Assembly: GCF_017901175.1 (NCBI RefSeq)
Contig: NZ_CP072793.1
Span: forward strand, 3,348,001-3,412,000
Length of the DNA: 64,000 nucleotides
Direction of reading: 5' to 3'
Origin: Thiothrix unzii
GTDB lineage: Bacteria > Pseudomonadota > Gammaproteobacteria > Thiotrichales > Thiotrichaceae
Shown: piece by piece, positions 1 to 9,498 of the stretch
Layout of the letters: every line of letters starts with the position of its first letter
Numbering within the stretch: position 1 is the stretch's first letter
Program-made: the position numbers and the translations under genes
The notes under the pieces: model-generated
The model's database searches: none
What the model was told of the DNA's origin: nothing
The model's input: only the letters and a program-made list of their open reading frames with translations

Positions 1-636
1 TTACGTGATTCACGGATACCTGACACATTGGTGCATCCCAAAGCGCAATCTAAATCATTGCAACATGTTCTGGATGGATGGTTAAGTGAGATTGCCCCCG
101 GCATCGAGTTTTCATTTGAACCCGATGCAAAAGCGGATGTATCACGGGCAGAGATTGATACATTCCGTCCAGTCAATGTGGGTTTTGGCTTGAGCTATAC
201 CTTGCCTATTTTGGTAGCGGTTTTGGGTATGGTTGCACAAGCACCTGCTGATGGATGGGTTAATAATTGGGGTGAACGTTGGGATGAGAAGCGGCAATCG
301 GAAGGGAGATTGGTGATTCTGGAAAATCCAGAGGCTCACTTGCATCCACAGGGGCAGACGGCAATGGGACGTTTATTAGCTTTAGCGGCTGCTTCAGGCG
401 TGCAGGTATTGGTGGAAACACACAGTGATCACTTGATGGATGGTATTCGACTGGCAGTAAAAGAAGGTTTGCTGGATGCAGATAATGTTGCTTTTCATTA
501 TCTGACTAAAAATAAGGAGGGAGTGACTGAAGTTAAATCTCCTAAAATCTATCAAAACGGTAAACTGGATTTTTGGCCTGATGGCTTCTTTGATCAAGCC
601 TTGAAAAACAGTGCATTGTTGGCGAAGCGGGGCTGA
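1..636 (+). CDS. AAA-type ATPase, DUF3696-like C-terminal part (5' end outside window)
   Basis: The reading frame is open from base 1, so the gene enters from outside the window and only about 211 C-terminal residues are visible; the TTG at 28 is not a convincing start. The segment LENPEAHLHPQGQ looks like the Walker B/D-loop of SMC/OLD-like AAA ATPases and is followed by ETHSDHL, the H-loop region. The tail containing ITKNKEG-like and KSPKIYQNGKLDFWP residues resembles the DUF3696 domain that ends many stand-alone predicted ATPases. Such ATPases often sit in defence or accessory islands. The P-loop would lie upstream and cannot be checked. The sequence is visibly richer in A+T than the glg genes that follow, suggesting acquired DNA. 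It probably forms an operon with the next gene, 3 nt away. Confidence 0.7.
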   Translation, partial: LRDSRIPDTLVHPKAQSKSLQHVLDGWLSEIAPGIEFSFEPDAKADVSRAEIDTFRPVNVGFGLSYTLPILVAVLGMVAQAPADGWVNNWGERWDEKRQSEGRLVILENPEAHLHPQGQTAMGRLLALAAASGVQVLVETHSDHLMDGIRLAVKEGLLDADNVAFHYLTKNKEGVTEVKSPKIYQNGKLDFWPDGFFDQALKNSALLAKRG

Positions 637-639
637 TGC

Positions 640-1548
640 GTGGATATTAGTTTGTGCTTGAATCCAAACAGCTTCCCCGCTGCTTCTGCTGAGCAGGCTT
701 ACCAATTATTTGAAGATTCTTGGCAGGGTGTTTTAGCTTTATACCAGAATGGTGATCGTTACCTTCTGTATTTGGATACGCTTTCTAATGATAATTTGCA
801 TGATTTTTCTTTGGCGGAATCCTTCACTTACGATGATTTCTTGAACCTTTTAATGGCACGAGGAGAGCGGGATCTTCATAACTTTCTAACTCAGTTAGAG
901 GATAAAAGTCCTGCTTTAGATTATTTAGACACAGAAACACTAGACGATATAGCCAGTTATTCGTTTTATATGCCGAATCATCCTATACCTAGATACGCGG
1001 ACACCTTCTCCTTAGCTTATTTCCTCGATGCTATTTTGCTGAGCATCAACACATCGCCACAATGGGCTAGTCACCAAGTGACAATTGCACGGATAGCGGA
1101 TGATGGGCGTTATATTGATGAGCAACTGGCTTTACACCATATTGCCACTCAGACACATGGGCAGCAATTATTTCAGCAGTTTTCACAGGATGATATTAAA
1201 GCTGTGTGTACTCAAGCGGTGATGACAGTTGAGTTCGTTAGTTGGTATCAAGAGCTTGCTGCTGAAAATAAACGGCGAGTGTTTGATAAGTTTAAGTTGG
1301 CTTGCGAACGCCAGTTTCAGGGAGCAAAACCTTTATTTGATTCACTCATCAATAGTGATGGTATCCGTGAAATACGCTTTAGTGCTTATTCCGGTGGAGC
1401 AATTCGCATCTTGTTCAAGGCGATGAGTGATGCTAAACACGCTATTTTGTTGGGCTTTATTAAGAAAAGTAACAGTGGTGGATATACTGAGAATATCCCT
1501 AAAGCAGAAGCGTTATTTCACCAGTTACAGATGCGAAATAACACATGA
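640..1548 (+). CDS. Unknown protein with RelE/Gp49-like C-terminal domain
   Basis: A 302-residue protein starting at GTG, one codon after the ATPase stop and in the same frame (TGA TGC GTG). Residues 1-215 are acidic and aromatic-rich and match no family I recognise. The last 80 residues, with GIREIRFSAYSGGAIRILF, then AILLGFIKKS and a closing KAEALF helix, resemble the RelE/HigB-type phage Gp49-like fold (PF05973), whose members are ribosome-dependent mRNA interferases or inactive relatives. No antitoxin gene is adjacent. One reading is that the N-terminal region or the ATPase acts as the control part. A two-gene defence or toxin module is inference; the domain call rests on motif resemblance alone. 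A+T-rich like its partner. Confidence 0.55.
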   Translation: MDISLCLNPNSFPAASAEQAYQLFEDSWQGVLALYQNGDRYLLYLDTLSNDNLHDFSLAESFTYDDFLNLLMARGERDLHNFLTQLEDKSPALDYLDTETLDDIASYSFYMPNHPIPRYADTFSLAYFLDAILLSINTSPQWASHQVTIARIADDGRYIDEQLALHHIATQTHGQQLFQQFSQDDIKAVCTQAVMTVEFVSWYQELAAENKRRVFDKFKLACERQFQGAKPLFDSLINSDGIREIRFSAYSGGAIRILFKAMSDAKHAILLGFIKKSNSGGYTENIPKAEALFHQLQMRNNT

Positions 1549-1612
1549 CAGAGCCACTAATTAATTTCTTCTCTAAAACTGTATTTTCAATGAGATTGTA
1601 GAGATCAATGCC

Positions 1613-3076
1613 ATGAAACTGTTGTTTGTTGCCAGTGAGGTGTTTCCTTTGGTGAAAACCGGGGGATTGGGGGATGTGGCCTACAGCTTGCCGTGTGCAT
1701 TGCAGGCGCAAGGGGTGGATGTGCGTTTATTGTTACCTGCTTACCGCGATGTGTTGCGGAAGTTGGGGACAATTCGCATTTTGGGTTGGCTGGATGTGCA
1801 AGGTGCAAACCGTCAGCATAGTGTACGCGTGGTGGAAGCAGAGCACCCGGATTTTCCGTTTCCGTTGTGGTTAGTGGATTGTCCGGCATTGTTTGACCGC
1901 CCCGGCAACCCGTATTTGCAGCCGGAAGGTTACGATTGGGGCGATAATGCCGAGCGTTTCACCGTGTTTGCGCGGGTTGCTGCTGCCTTGGCGGAAGATG
2001 CACAGGGCGTTGGTTGGTTGCCAGAGGTGGTTCATGCGCACGATTGGCAAACCGGTTTAGTGCCTGCGTTTTTGGATCATTTGCCGCAACGCCCGCAACG
2101 GGTGTTTACCATTCATAATCTGGCTTACGGCGGGCATTTTTCCCAAGCGGATTTCGCCGCGCTGCAATTGCCACACCATTGGTGGTCGGCGGAAGGGGTG
2201 GAGTTTTACGGCGGCTTTTCCATGCTCAAAGCAGGCGTTGTGTATTCAGATGCAGTGACGACGGTTAGCCCGACTTACGCGCAGGAAATTTGTACCCCGG
2301 CGTTTGGTTACGGCATGGACGGCTTGCTGCAATCACGTCGTTATAAATTACACGGTATTCTCAATGGGATTGATACGGTTGCGTGGAATCCTGCGAGTGA
2401 TCCGCATCTTGCCGCTTGGTATTTCGCCGGACAAGTTGAACCGGGCAAGAGCCGCAATAAACGCGAGTTGCTGAAACGTTTTGGGGTGGATAATCCCGGT
2501 GCGCATTTGCAACACCCGTTACTGGGCATGGTGAGCCGTCTGGTGGAGCAAAAAGGGGTGGATTTGGTGGTGAATGCCATTCCGACCTTGCTGGAAACGA
2601 CCGAGGCGCGTTTGGTGCTGATTGGTGCGGGACACGGTTATTTTGAGCAACGTTTGCGCGAACTCGCGGCGCGATACCCGGAACGTGTGTTCGTTTTCAT
2701 TGGTTACGATGAATCGCTGGCGCATCTGCTGGAAGCCGGTTCAGACGTGTTTTTAATGCCTTCGCGGTTTGAACCGTGCGGGTTAAATCAAATGTACAGT
2801 TTGCGTTACGGTACGCCGCCCGTGGTATTTCATACCGGTGGTTTAGCCGATACGGTGATTGACGCAACCCCGGAAGCCCTGAAGGCGGGAACCGCTAATG
2901 GTTTCGTGTTTCATGAGCTGAGTACCAAGGGTTTGTTGCAGGCGATTCAACGCGCTTTGGCGTGTTTTGCCAATCCCGCACAGTGGGAAGCGGTGCAAGC
3001 CACCGGAATGCAGCAGGCGTTTGGCTGGGAAAAAAGCGCGGCACAGTATTTGCATCTTTATCGTGCAGACCGCTAA
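1613..3076 (+). CDS. glgA: Glycogen synthase (ADP-glucose type)
   Basis: GT5-family glycogen synthase of 487 residues, a normal length. It transfers glucose from ADP-glucose to the growing alpha-1,4-glucan in the cytoplasm. The N-terminus [22 protein letters not shown] holds the KTGGL nucleotide-sugar binding motif typical of bacterial GlgA. The C-terminal Rossmann half contains [12 protein letters not shown] and, later, [19 protein letters not shown], the GT-B donor-site glutamate region. The ATG at 1613 was chosen because it gives exactly the family N-terminus. It is followed after 18 nt by glycogen phosphorylase, so the pair likely forms an operon for synthesis and breakdown of glycogen. 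glgC and glgB are not in the window. Confidence 0.95.
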   Translation: MKLLFVASEVFPLVKTGGLGDVAYSLPCALQAQGVDVRLLLPAYRDVLRKLGTIRILGWLDVQGANRQHSVRVVEAEHPDFPFPLWLVDCPALFDRPGNPYLQPEGYDWGDNAERFTVFARVAAALAEDAQGVGWLPEVVHAHDWQTGLVPAFLDHLPQRPQRVFTIHNLAYGGHFSQADFAALQLPHHWWSAEGVEFYGGFSMLKAGVVYSDAVTTVSPTYAQEICTPAFGYGMDGLLQSRRYKLHGILNGIDTVAWNPASDPHLAAWYFAGQVEPGKSRNKRELLKRFGVDNPGAHLQHPLLGMVSRLVEQKGVDLVVNAIPTLLETTEARLVLIGAGHGYFEQRLRELAARYPERVFVFIGYDESLAHLLEAGSDVFLMPSRFEPCGLNQMYSLRYGTPPVVFHTGGLADTVIDATPEALKAGTANGFVFHELSTKGLLQAIQRALACFANPAQWEAVQATGMQQAFGWEKSAAQYLHLYRADR

Positions 3077-3094
3077 CGACAACGAGGAATTCCT

Positions 3095-5593
3095 ATGACA
3101 TCACAGTTTTCAACGCACGTGCCTTATGTGCCGGTTCCGCTTGACCCTTTGCCCAATGATGCGGAATCGTTAGGCAGCGATTTTCAGCGTTATTTGTCTT
3201 ATCACTTAGGGCGTTTTCAGGGGTGTCCGCCGGTTTATTTGTATCAGGCGTTGGCGTATACCCTGCGGGATCGTTTAACCGTGGATTGGCGGGCGACGTG
3301 GGGCGATTATTTACAGCCGGGGAAACGCCGTGCGTATTACATGTCGCTGGAATTTTTGATTGGGCGTTCCCTCAGTAATAACTTATTAAACATGGGCGTA
3401 GGGGATGCGACTCAACAGGCATTACTCAACTATTGCGCCGATTTAGAAGAAGTGGTTTCGGAAGAGCCGGATGCGGGCTTGGGCAATGGCGGTCTGGGGC
3501 GGTTAGCGGCGTGTTTCATGGACAGTTGTGCGAGTTTGCGTTTGCCGGTGATTGGCTACGGGATTCGTTACGAATACGGTATGTTCCGCCAGCGCATTGA
3601 GCAAGGCTATCAGGTGGAAGACCCTGATCATTGGTTGCGCGATGGGCATCCGTGGGAAGTTGAACGCGCTGAATATACGCAGCGGGTGCAATTCGGTGGG
3701 TATACCGAGCACTATATTGATGCAAATGGCACGCGCAGGGTGCGTTGGAATAGCAAAGATGACGTGTTAGCGATTCCGTTTGATATGCCGATTTCCGGTT
3801 ATCAAAATAATACCGTCAATACGCTGCGTTTGTGGAAAGCCACGGCGACAGATGAATTCAATCTGGATGAATTTAACGCGGGCAGTTATTCCGAAGCGGT
3901 GGAGGCGAAAAATCACGCCGAACACATTTCGATGGTGCTTTACCCTAACGATAGCAGCGAAAACGGTAAAGAATTACGCTTGCGCCAACAGTATTTCCTC
4001 GCCTCTGCCAGTATCAAAGATGCGGTGCGCTTGTGGGAACGTCAGGGTAACAGCGATTACAGCCTGTTTGCTGCCGACAATGTGTTCCAGATGAACGACA
4101 CGCACCCGACCGTTGCGGTTGCGGAATTGATGCGTATTTTAGTCGATAAAAAAGGCATGGGTTGGGACGAGGCTTGGGCGATTACCACGAAATGCATGGC
4201 GTACACCAACCACACGTTATTGCCAGAAGCCTTAGAGCGTTGGCCGCTACACCTGTTTGAAAAGTTGTTGCCGCGTATCCTCGAAATTATCTACGAAATC
4301 AATGCGCGATTCCTGCGCGAAGTGTCGATGAAATGGCCGGGCGATACCGAACGTCAACGCCGCATGTCGATCATCGAAGAGGGTAACGTTAAGCAAGTGC
4401 GTATGGCTTGGTTGGCGATTGTGGGCAGTTTCTCGATCAATGGTGTGGCAGCGTTGCATTCGCAGTTGCTGGTGGATGGTTTGTTCCACGATTTTTACGA
4501 GTTATGGCCGGATAAATTCAACAATAAAACTAATGGCGTGACTCCGCGCCGCTGGGTAGCGCACGCCAACCCCGGCATGACGGCGTTGATCAGCAGCAAA
4601 ATTGGTAACGGCTGGATTGCAGACCTGAGCGAATTGCAACGTTTGAAAAGCCTCACTACCAAATCCAATGATGACTTTTTTGCGGACTGGCAAGCGGTTA
4701 AATTTGCCAATAAACAGCGTTTGGCGAAACTGGTGTTGCAAGAGTGCGGGGTTGAATTTGACCCGTCCGCACTGTTCGATGTGCAGGTGAAGCGCATCCA
4801 CGAATACAAACGCCAGTTGCTGAATTTATTGCACGTTATCCACTTGTACCGTCGGATTAAGCTGGGGCGTGTGGAAAATTGGGCAAACCGTTGCGTCCTG
4901 ATTGGGGGCAAAGCCGCACCGGGTTACGTGATCGCAAAACGCATTATCAAGCTGATTAATAGCGTTGCGGACATGGTGAACAATGACCCGGAAGTCGATG
5001 GCAAGTTGAAAGTGGCTTTCCTGCCTAACTACCGGGTGTCGAGCATGGAAATCATTGCTCCGGCAGCGAATTTGTCAGAACAAATTTCCACTGCTGGGAA
5101 AGAAGCATCCGGCACGGGCAATATGAAGTTCATGATGAACGGTGCGTTGACTATTGGCACGTATGACGGTGCGAATATCGAAATTCTGGAAGCAGCGGGT
5201 GAAGAGAATTTCTTCCTGTTTGGGTTGCGTGCTGACGAGGTGGATGCACTGCGCCACGATTACCGCCCTTGGACTTATGTGGAACAGGATGAGGATTTAC
5301 GCGGGGTGATTGACTGGTTGCGCAGTGGTCACTTTAACCCGTGCGAACCGGGCATTTTCGATATGGTGCTGGATGGGTTGTTGAGTCCGCACGATCCGTG
5401 GATGACTTTGGCTGACTTCCGCAGTTATGTGGATGCGCAGGAACGGGTATCGCAAGCTTGGCAGGATCAAACCCACTGGACGCGCATGAGTATTCTCAAC
5501 ACCGCATCGAGTGGCTTTTTCTCCACTGACCGCACCATGCTGGAATACAACCGCGACATCTGGAAATTAGTCCCCGGTGGCGCGGTCGAGTAA
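3095..5593 (+). CDS. glgP: Glycogen/alpha-glucan phosphorylase
   Basis: GT35-family phosphorylase of 832 residues, full length. It releases glucose-1-phosphate from glycogen using a pyridoxal-phosphate cofactor. The segment EASGTGNMKFMMNGALTIGT near residue 670 is the family PLP-binding signature, with the lysine in GNMKF forming the Schiff base. GNGGLGRLAACFMDS near residue 130 and VFQMNDTHPTVA near residue 330 are further conserved blocks. An AAGGAATTC-like purine-rich stretch precedes the ATG at 3095. It follows glgA by 18 nt and is the last gene of that unit; the next gene is convergent. Confidence 0.96.
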   Translation: MTSQFSTHVPYVPVPLDPLPNDAESLGSDFQRYLSYHLGRFQGCPPVYLYQALAYTLRDRLTVDWRATWGDYLQPGKRRAYYMSLEFLIGRSLSNNLLNMGVGDATQQALLNYCADLEEVVSEEPDAGLGNGGLGRLAACFMDSCASLRLPVIGYGIRYEYGMFRQRIEQGYQVEDPDHWLRDGHPWEVERAEYTQRVQFGGYTEHYIDANGTRRVRWNSKDDVLAIPFDMPISGYQNNTVNTLRLWKATATDEFNLDEFNAGSYSEAVEAKNHAEHISMVLYPNDSSENGKELRLRQQYFLASASIKDAVRLWERQGNSDYSLFAADNVFQMNDTHPTVAVAELMRILVDKKGMGWDEAWAITTKCMAYTNHTLLPEALERWPLHLFEKLLPRILEIIYEINARFLREVSMKWPGDTERQRRMSIIEEGNVKQVRMAWLAIVGSFSINGVAALHSQLLVDGLFHDFYELWPDKFNNKTNGVTPRRWVAHANPGMTALISSKIGNGWIADLSELQRLKSLTTKSNDDFFADWQAVKFANKQRLAKLVLQECGVEFDPSALFDVQVKRIHEYKRQLLNLLHVIHLYRRIKLGRVENWANRCVLIGGKAAPGYVIAKRIIKLINSVADMVNNDPEVDGKLKVAFLPNYRVSSMEIIAPAANLSEQISTAGKEASGTGNMKFMMNGALTIGTYDGANIEILEAAGEENFFLFGLRADEVDALRHDYRPWTYVEQDEDLRGVIDWLRSGHFNPCEPGIFDMVLDGLLSPHDPWMTLADFRSYVDAQERVSQAWQDQTHWTRMSILNTASSGFFSTDRTMLEYNRDIWKLVPGGAVE

Positions 5594-5610
5594 ATCTGTT
5601 TTGTTTTTAC

Positions 5611-5637
5611 GCCCTTCATCCGTCGCGGGTGAAGGGC
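5611..5637. other. Inverted repeat between convergent genes
   Basis: GCCCTTCA (5611-5618) and TGAAGGGC (5630-5637) pair as an 8-bp stem in the short gap between the convergent ends of glgP and the thioredoxin-fold gene. There is no clear T-run on either side in the right orientation, so a rho-independent terminator is possible but not well supported. Confidence 0.4.
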
Positions 5638-5648
5638 TGTAACGCATC

Positions 5649-6230
5649 TTAGTGACCGTAATAATCCGGTTCGTTGCCCACTTTCCATTTGATATTGCAA
5701 CCCAGCGAGGCTTTTTGCTCATCGGGCGGGTACATATTGTCTAACAGCCGATCCAAAGCATGACGCAAATCACTTCCGCTTGCCGTTACCCCATTGCTGG
5801 GGCGAGCATCATCAAATTGCCCCCGGTAAAACAACTTGTGATCCGCATCAAACAGGTATAAATCTGGGGTGCAGGCGGCTTGGTAGGCTTTTGCTACTGC
5901 TTGGGTTTCATCAAAAAGATAGGGAAAGGTGTAACCGTGCTGCTGTACTTCTTCCACCATTTTCTCAGGACTGTCATCCGGGTAATTTTCAACATCATTG
6001 GCATTAATCGCCACAATCGCCACGCCGCGTTCCTGATATTCACGGGCGAGTTGCGCGAAAGCTTCACGAATTAAAATCACGTAAGGGCAGTGGTTGCAGA
6101 TAAAAGCAACCAGTAACGGTTTTCCGGAGAAATCTTCGCGTGCCACGACATTGCCGCTGGCGGGTTCGAGCAGGGCGAAGTCGGGAGCTTGTGTGCCAAG
6201 TTCCAGCATGGTTGACGGGGTGCGAGCCAT
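5649..6230 (-). CDS. Thioredoxin-family (peroxiredoxin-like) protein
   Basis: A 193-residue thioredoxin-fold protein without a signal peptide, so cytoplasmic. Residues 1-50 (GTQAPDFALLEPASG, then KPLLVAFICNHCPY) match the AhpC/TSA-redoxin family, with a CNHC motif where the redox-active cysteine sits. QAACTPDLYLFD and a conserved C-terminal LGCNIKWK segment are typical of the group annotated as thioredoxin family protein. It probably acts in thiol redox or peroxide defence; the substrate is unknown. GGAG lies 8 nt before the ATG at 6230. It is divergent from the MBL gene at 6370. Confidence 0.85.
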   Translation of the reverse strand: MARTPSTMLELGTQAPDFALLEPASGNVVAREDFSGKPLLVAFICNHCPYVILIREAFAQLAREYQERGVAIVAINANDVENYPDDSPEKMVEEVQQHGYTFPYLFDETQAVAKAYQAACTPDLYLFDADHKLFYRGQFDDARPSNGVTASGSDLRHALDRLLDNMYPPDEQKASLGCNIKWKVGNEPDYYGH

Positions 6231-6369
6231 AGGAGTGTCTCCTTATTGAAATTGAAACGAGATAACAGTGGTTTGCTGAATTATACCCAGAGTTGTCGTG
6301 CTGAAGACAACAAACCTCCGTTTTCAGGTAGAATGCTGCGTTGCGATAACACACCAACGGAGGCATAAC

Positions 6370-7332
6370 ATGACGGCACGCTATCAAGATTTAGGCAATG
6401 GGATTTACTGCATTGACACCGATTTGTACCGCCCGCACATGGCGGCGTGTTATCTGGTGCGCGAAGGTGATGCGGTAGCGTTTGTGGATACGGGGACTTA
6501 CCACACGATTCCACTGTTAATCGCAGTGTTAGCCGATTTGGGTTTGGGCGTTGAGCATGTGCGTTATGTGATTCCGACTCACGTTCACCTTGATCACGCA
6601 GGGGGCGCAGGCGAGTTGATGGCGCGTTGTCCGCAGGCGCAATTAATCGTGCACCCCAAAGGTGCGCCGCACATGATTGATCCGTCGCGGTTACAAGCCG
6701 GAGCAACTGCCGTTTACGGTGAGGAAGGTTTTGCTAAAGATTACGGCAAATTGATTCCAATTCCTGAAGCGCGGGTAACATTGGCACAAGACGGTCATAC
6801 CGTGGATCTGAACGGACGCATCCTGACGTTTTACGATACTCCCGGTCACGCAAATCACCACGGCTGCATCTGGGATGAACGCAGTGCTTATTGTTTCACT
6901 GGCGATACCTTCGGGATTTCTTACCGTGAATTTGATACGGCAAAGGGTGTATGGATGTTTGCACCGACTACTCCCGTGGCATTTTCACCCGATGAATGGT
7001 TGGTAAGTTTGGATAAGCTGCAAGCCCTGCAACCCGCTGCGATGCTGTTAACCCATTACGGTCGAGTCACTGATGTACCACTGCTAATGGAAACTTTACG
7101 TAAAAGTATCAGTAAGTTAAGTGAGATAGCACTGGCATTGCGTGGTACTCCGCAAGATCGTGTAGCCCAGTTACGTGAGCAAATCATGCAGTACTGGCTT
7201 GAAGAGATAGCAGCTCATGGTTGTAACCTGTCCGAAAGGGATAGCCGGGAGTTACTGGCTGTTGATTCGGAATTGAATGCACAAGGATTGGATGTTTGGT
7301 TGCAGCGTTTGGATAAAGTAAAACATCGTTAA
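6370..7332 (+). CDS. MBL-fold metallo-hydrolase
   Basis: A 320-residue metallo-beta-lactamase-fold protein. The zinc motif THVHLDHAGG lies near residue 76, with later ligands in TPGHANHH, FTGDTFG and LTHYG. There is no signal peptide, so it should be cytoplasmic. The extra helical tail (residues 240-320) is typical of MBL hydrolases that act on thioesters or similar small molecules; the substrate cannot be told. The start was set at ATG 6370 because GGAGG lies 8 nt upstream; the reading frame extends further 5' without a better start. It stands alone, divergent from the thioredoxin-fold gene. Confidence 0.85.
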   Translation: MTARYQDLGNGIYCIDTDLYRPHMAACYLVREGDAVAFVDTGTYHTIPLLIAVLADLGLGVEHVRYVIPTHVHLDHAGGAGELMARCPQAQLIVHPKGAPHMIDPSRLQAGATAVYGEEGFAKDYGKLIPIPEARVTLAQDGHTVDLNGRILTFYDTPGHANHHGCIWDERSAYCFTGDTFGISYREFDTAKGVWMFAPTTPVAFSPDEWLVSLDKLQALQPAAMLLTHYGRVTDVPLLMETLRKSISKLSEIALALRGTPQDRVAQLREQIMQYWLEEIAAHGCNLSERDSRELLAVDSELNAQGLDVWLQRLDKVKHR

Positions 7333-7369
7333 TATTCAGTAGATTGGAATAGTATATGAATAAAGTCAA

Positions 7370-7392
7370 CTAATCCAAGCATTAAGGATTAG
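7370..7392. promoter_or_regulatory. Inverted repeat in the sat upstream region
   Basis: The 295-nt gap 7333-7627 before sat is strongly A+T-rich. It contains CTAATCC (7370-7376) and GGATTAG (7386-7392), a perfect 7-bp inverted repeat, followed by AAATTATAATATAATTAT, which includes a TATAAT-like -10 element. The repeat could be a regulator site for the sat-aprBA unit or the 3' hairpin of the MBL gene; no T-run follows. I see no gene in the gap. Confidence 0.35.
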
Positions 7393-7627
7393 TAAATTAT
7401 AATATAATTATCTTCTTGAAAATTAATGAGATAGCATGGCTTTTGATAAAAAAAACTTATGCACCAACAAGAACAAACTCATAGGCTTACGCACTAAAAG
7501 CGTATAAAGTATGCGTGTTTCAAAATTCCGCGAACACTACCAATGGAAAATTTATATATATAATAGATTTTTGTTATTGGCGGTGCGATTTTGTAAAAAA
7601 ATTAGCCTATCAGGAATGCGCAGATCC

Positions 7628-8830
7628 ATGTCTAAGTTAGTAGCACCACACGGTTCCGACGAACTCAATCCACTATACGTATCAGATGCTGCTGAGCGAG
7701 AAGTGTTACAGCAAGAAGCTGAAGGATTACCATCCATTGTCGTTAGCTCTGCCACTGCTGCGAATGCTGTCATGCTTGCTGGTGGTTACTTCAATCCGCT
7801 TACTGGTTACATGAATAAGGCTGATGCATTGTCAGTCGCTAACAATATGCATACCACTTCGGGTCTGTTCTGGCCGACACCCGTTCTCAATCTGGTTGAA
7901 GATGCTGGTAGTATCAAAGCAGGCGATCGTATCGCGCTGAGAGACCCTAATGTTAGCGGTAATCCGGTTTTGGCGGTGATGGATGTGGAAGCTGTTGAAG
8001 CATTCACTGACGAAGAAATGGCTACCATGACCCAGCAGATTTATCGTCCTGCTGAAGGTGAAGCGCATATCGGCGCGGATACGTTCAATTCCCAAGGCAA
8101 AGTTTGCCTGTCAGGGGCGATCAAGGTACTGAACTTCTCCTACTTCCAGAGCGAATTCCCGGATACTTTCCGTACTGCTGTTGAAATCCGCAATGAAATT
8201 ACCGAGCGTGGCTGGAACAAGGTCGTTGCCTTCCAGACCCGTAATCCGATGCACTTAGCACACGAAGAACTGTGCCACATGGCGATGGATCGTCTCGGCT
8301 GTGATGGCTTGGTCATCCATATGCTGTTGGGTAAGCTGAAGAAAGGCGACATCCCTGCTCCAGTACGTGATGCTGCAATCCGCAAAATGGTAGAACTGTA
8401 CTTCCCGCCAAACAGCGCGATGGTAACCGGTTACGGTTTCGACATGTTGTATGCAGGGCCTAAAGAAGCGGTATTACATGCCGTGTTCCGCCAAAACATG
8501 GGTGCGACGCATTTCATTATTGGTCGTGACCATGCGGGTGTTGGTGATCATTACGGTGCATTTGATGCTCAGGAAATCTTCGATAAGGAAGTGCCTAAGG
8601 ATGCGCTTAAGATCGAAATTTTCCGTGCAGACCACACGGCTTACTCCAAGAAGTTGGATAAGGTTGTGATGATGTGCGAAGCACCGGATCACAAGAAGGA
8701 AGATTTTGTACTTCTTTCTGGTACCAAAGTTCGTGAAATGCTTGGTCAGGGCATTGCACCACCGAAGGAGTTTTCTCGTCCTGAAGTGGCTCAGATCCTG
8801 ATCGATTATTATCAAAGTGAAAACGACTAA
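7628..8830 (+). CDS. sat: Sulfate adenylyltransferase (ATP sulfurylase)
   Basis: A 400-residue homotypic ATP sulfurylase of the Sat type, not the assimilatory CysDN type. In sulfur oxidisers it runs toward ATP: APS plus pyrophosphate gives ATP plus sulfate, conserving energy from sulfite oxidation. QTRNPMHLAHEEL is the QxRNPxHxAH nucleotide-binding motif; IIGRDHAGVG and LSGTKVREML are the other conserved blocks. The ATG at 7628 was chosen because MSKLVAPHG is the typical N-terminus; the frame runs 39 codons further upstream into non-conserved sequence. It lies 156 nt before aprB on the same strand, consistent with one sulfite-oxidation unit. Confidence 0.95.
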   Translation: MSKLVAPHGSDELNPLYVSDAAEREVLQQEAEGLPSIVVSSATAANAVMLAGGYFNPLTGYMNKADALSVANNMHTTSGLFWPTPVLNLVEDAGSIKAGDRIALRDPNVSGNPVLAVMDVEAVEAFTDEEMATMTQQIYRPAEGEAHIGADTFNSQGKVCLSGAIKVLNFSYFQSEFPDTFRTAVEIRNEITERGWNKVVAFQTRNPMHLAHEELCHMAMDRLGCDGLVIHMLLGKLKKGDIPAPVRDAAIRKMVELYFPPNSAMVTGYGFDMLYAGPKEAVLHAVFRQNMGATHFIIGRDHAGVGDHYGAFDAQEIFDKEVPKDALKIEIFRADHTAYSKKLDKVVMMCEAPDHKKEDFVLLSGTKVREMLGQGIAPPKEFSRPEVAQILIDYYQSEND

Positions 8831-8850
8831 GATAAGTCGAAATGAAAATC

Positions 8851-8880
8851 TCTGGGCATTCGGCAATATAGCCGCCCAGA
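8851..8880 (+). other. Stem-loop in the sat-aprB intergenic region
   Basis: TCTGGG (8851-8856) pairs with CCCAGA (8875-8880), with an inner CGGC/GCCG stem closing an AATATA loop. It is followed by AAAAAGT, not a T-run, so it is not a standard terminator for sat. It could be an mRNA processing or stabilising hairpin that sets aprBA levels above sat; this is inference. Confidence 0.4.
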
Positions 8881-8986
8881 AAAAGTATCTCTGGTGCAGT
8901 CTGAGCTTTGAGGAAAGGGCACAGGCTTCACTGGTTGAGTTCTGTGACCGTATGTAGCAATACAATTAATTTGAAGGAGTTACACA

Positions 8987-9457
8987 ATGCCTACGTTTGT
9001 ACGTACTGACAAATGTGATGGCTGCAAGGGCGGCGATCGCACCGCTTGCATGTACATCTGCCCGCACAACCTGATGAAGCTGGACGTTGATGGTTCTGCC
9101 ACAGGTCACGCGATGAAAGCGTATAACCAAGAGCCGGATCAATGCTGGGAATGCTATTCCTGCGTTAAAATCTGCCCTTCTAACGCAATCGAAGCACGTC
9201 ACTATGCTGACGTTGTACCACTCGGTGGTTCTGTACAGCCTTTGCGCGGTCAAGACTCCATCATGTGGTCTATCAAATTCCGTAACGGCGTAATGAAGCG
9301 TTTCAAATTCCCGATCCGCACTACCCCAGAAGGTTCCATTGATTGCTACGGCGGCAAGCCTAAAGCTGATCTGGCTAACTTGGGTAAAGCACTGTTGACT
9401 CGTGATGTCATGGGCGGCTACCGCGCTGGCAACCCGGCTGAACTGATCTGCAAGTAA
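8987..9457 (+). CDS. aprB: Adenylylsulfate reductase, beta (iron-sulfur) subunit
   Basis: A 156-residue AprB, the ferredoxin-like subunit of dissimilatory APS reductase. It carries two [4Fe-4S] clusters: TDKCDGCKGG with TACMYICPHN near the N-terminus, and QCWECYSCVKICPSNA near residue 50. In sulfur oxidisers the enzyme runs in reverse, forming APS from sulfite and AMP, and this subunit passes electrons from the FAD of AprA to the membrane acceptor. GAAGGAG lies 8-9 nt before the ATG. Cofactor pattern and length match the family. It is 41 nt from aprA and surely co-transcribed. Confidence 0.97.
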   Translation: MPTFVRTDKCDGCKGGDRTACMYICPHNLMKLDVDGSATGHAMKAYNQEPDQCWECYSCVKICPSNAIEARHYADVVPLGGSVQPLRGQDSIMWSIKFRNGVMKRFKFPIRTTPEGSIDCYGGKPKADLANLGKALLTRDVMGGYRAGNPAELICK

Positions 9458-9498
9458 TTACGCTTCGTTATTAACATTTAAGCATTGAGGAAACACAA

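Noticed and set aside
7511-7627. N-terminal extension of sat (39 residues)
   Set aside because: The region is A+T-rich with no similarity to ATP sulfurylases, and MSKLVAPHG is the family start.
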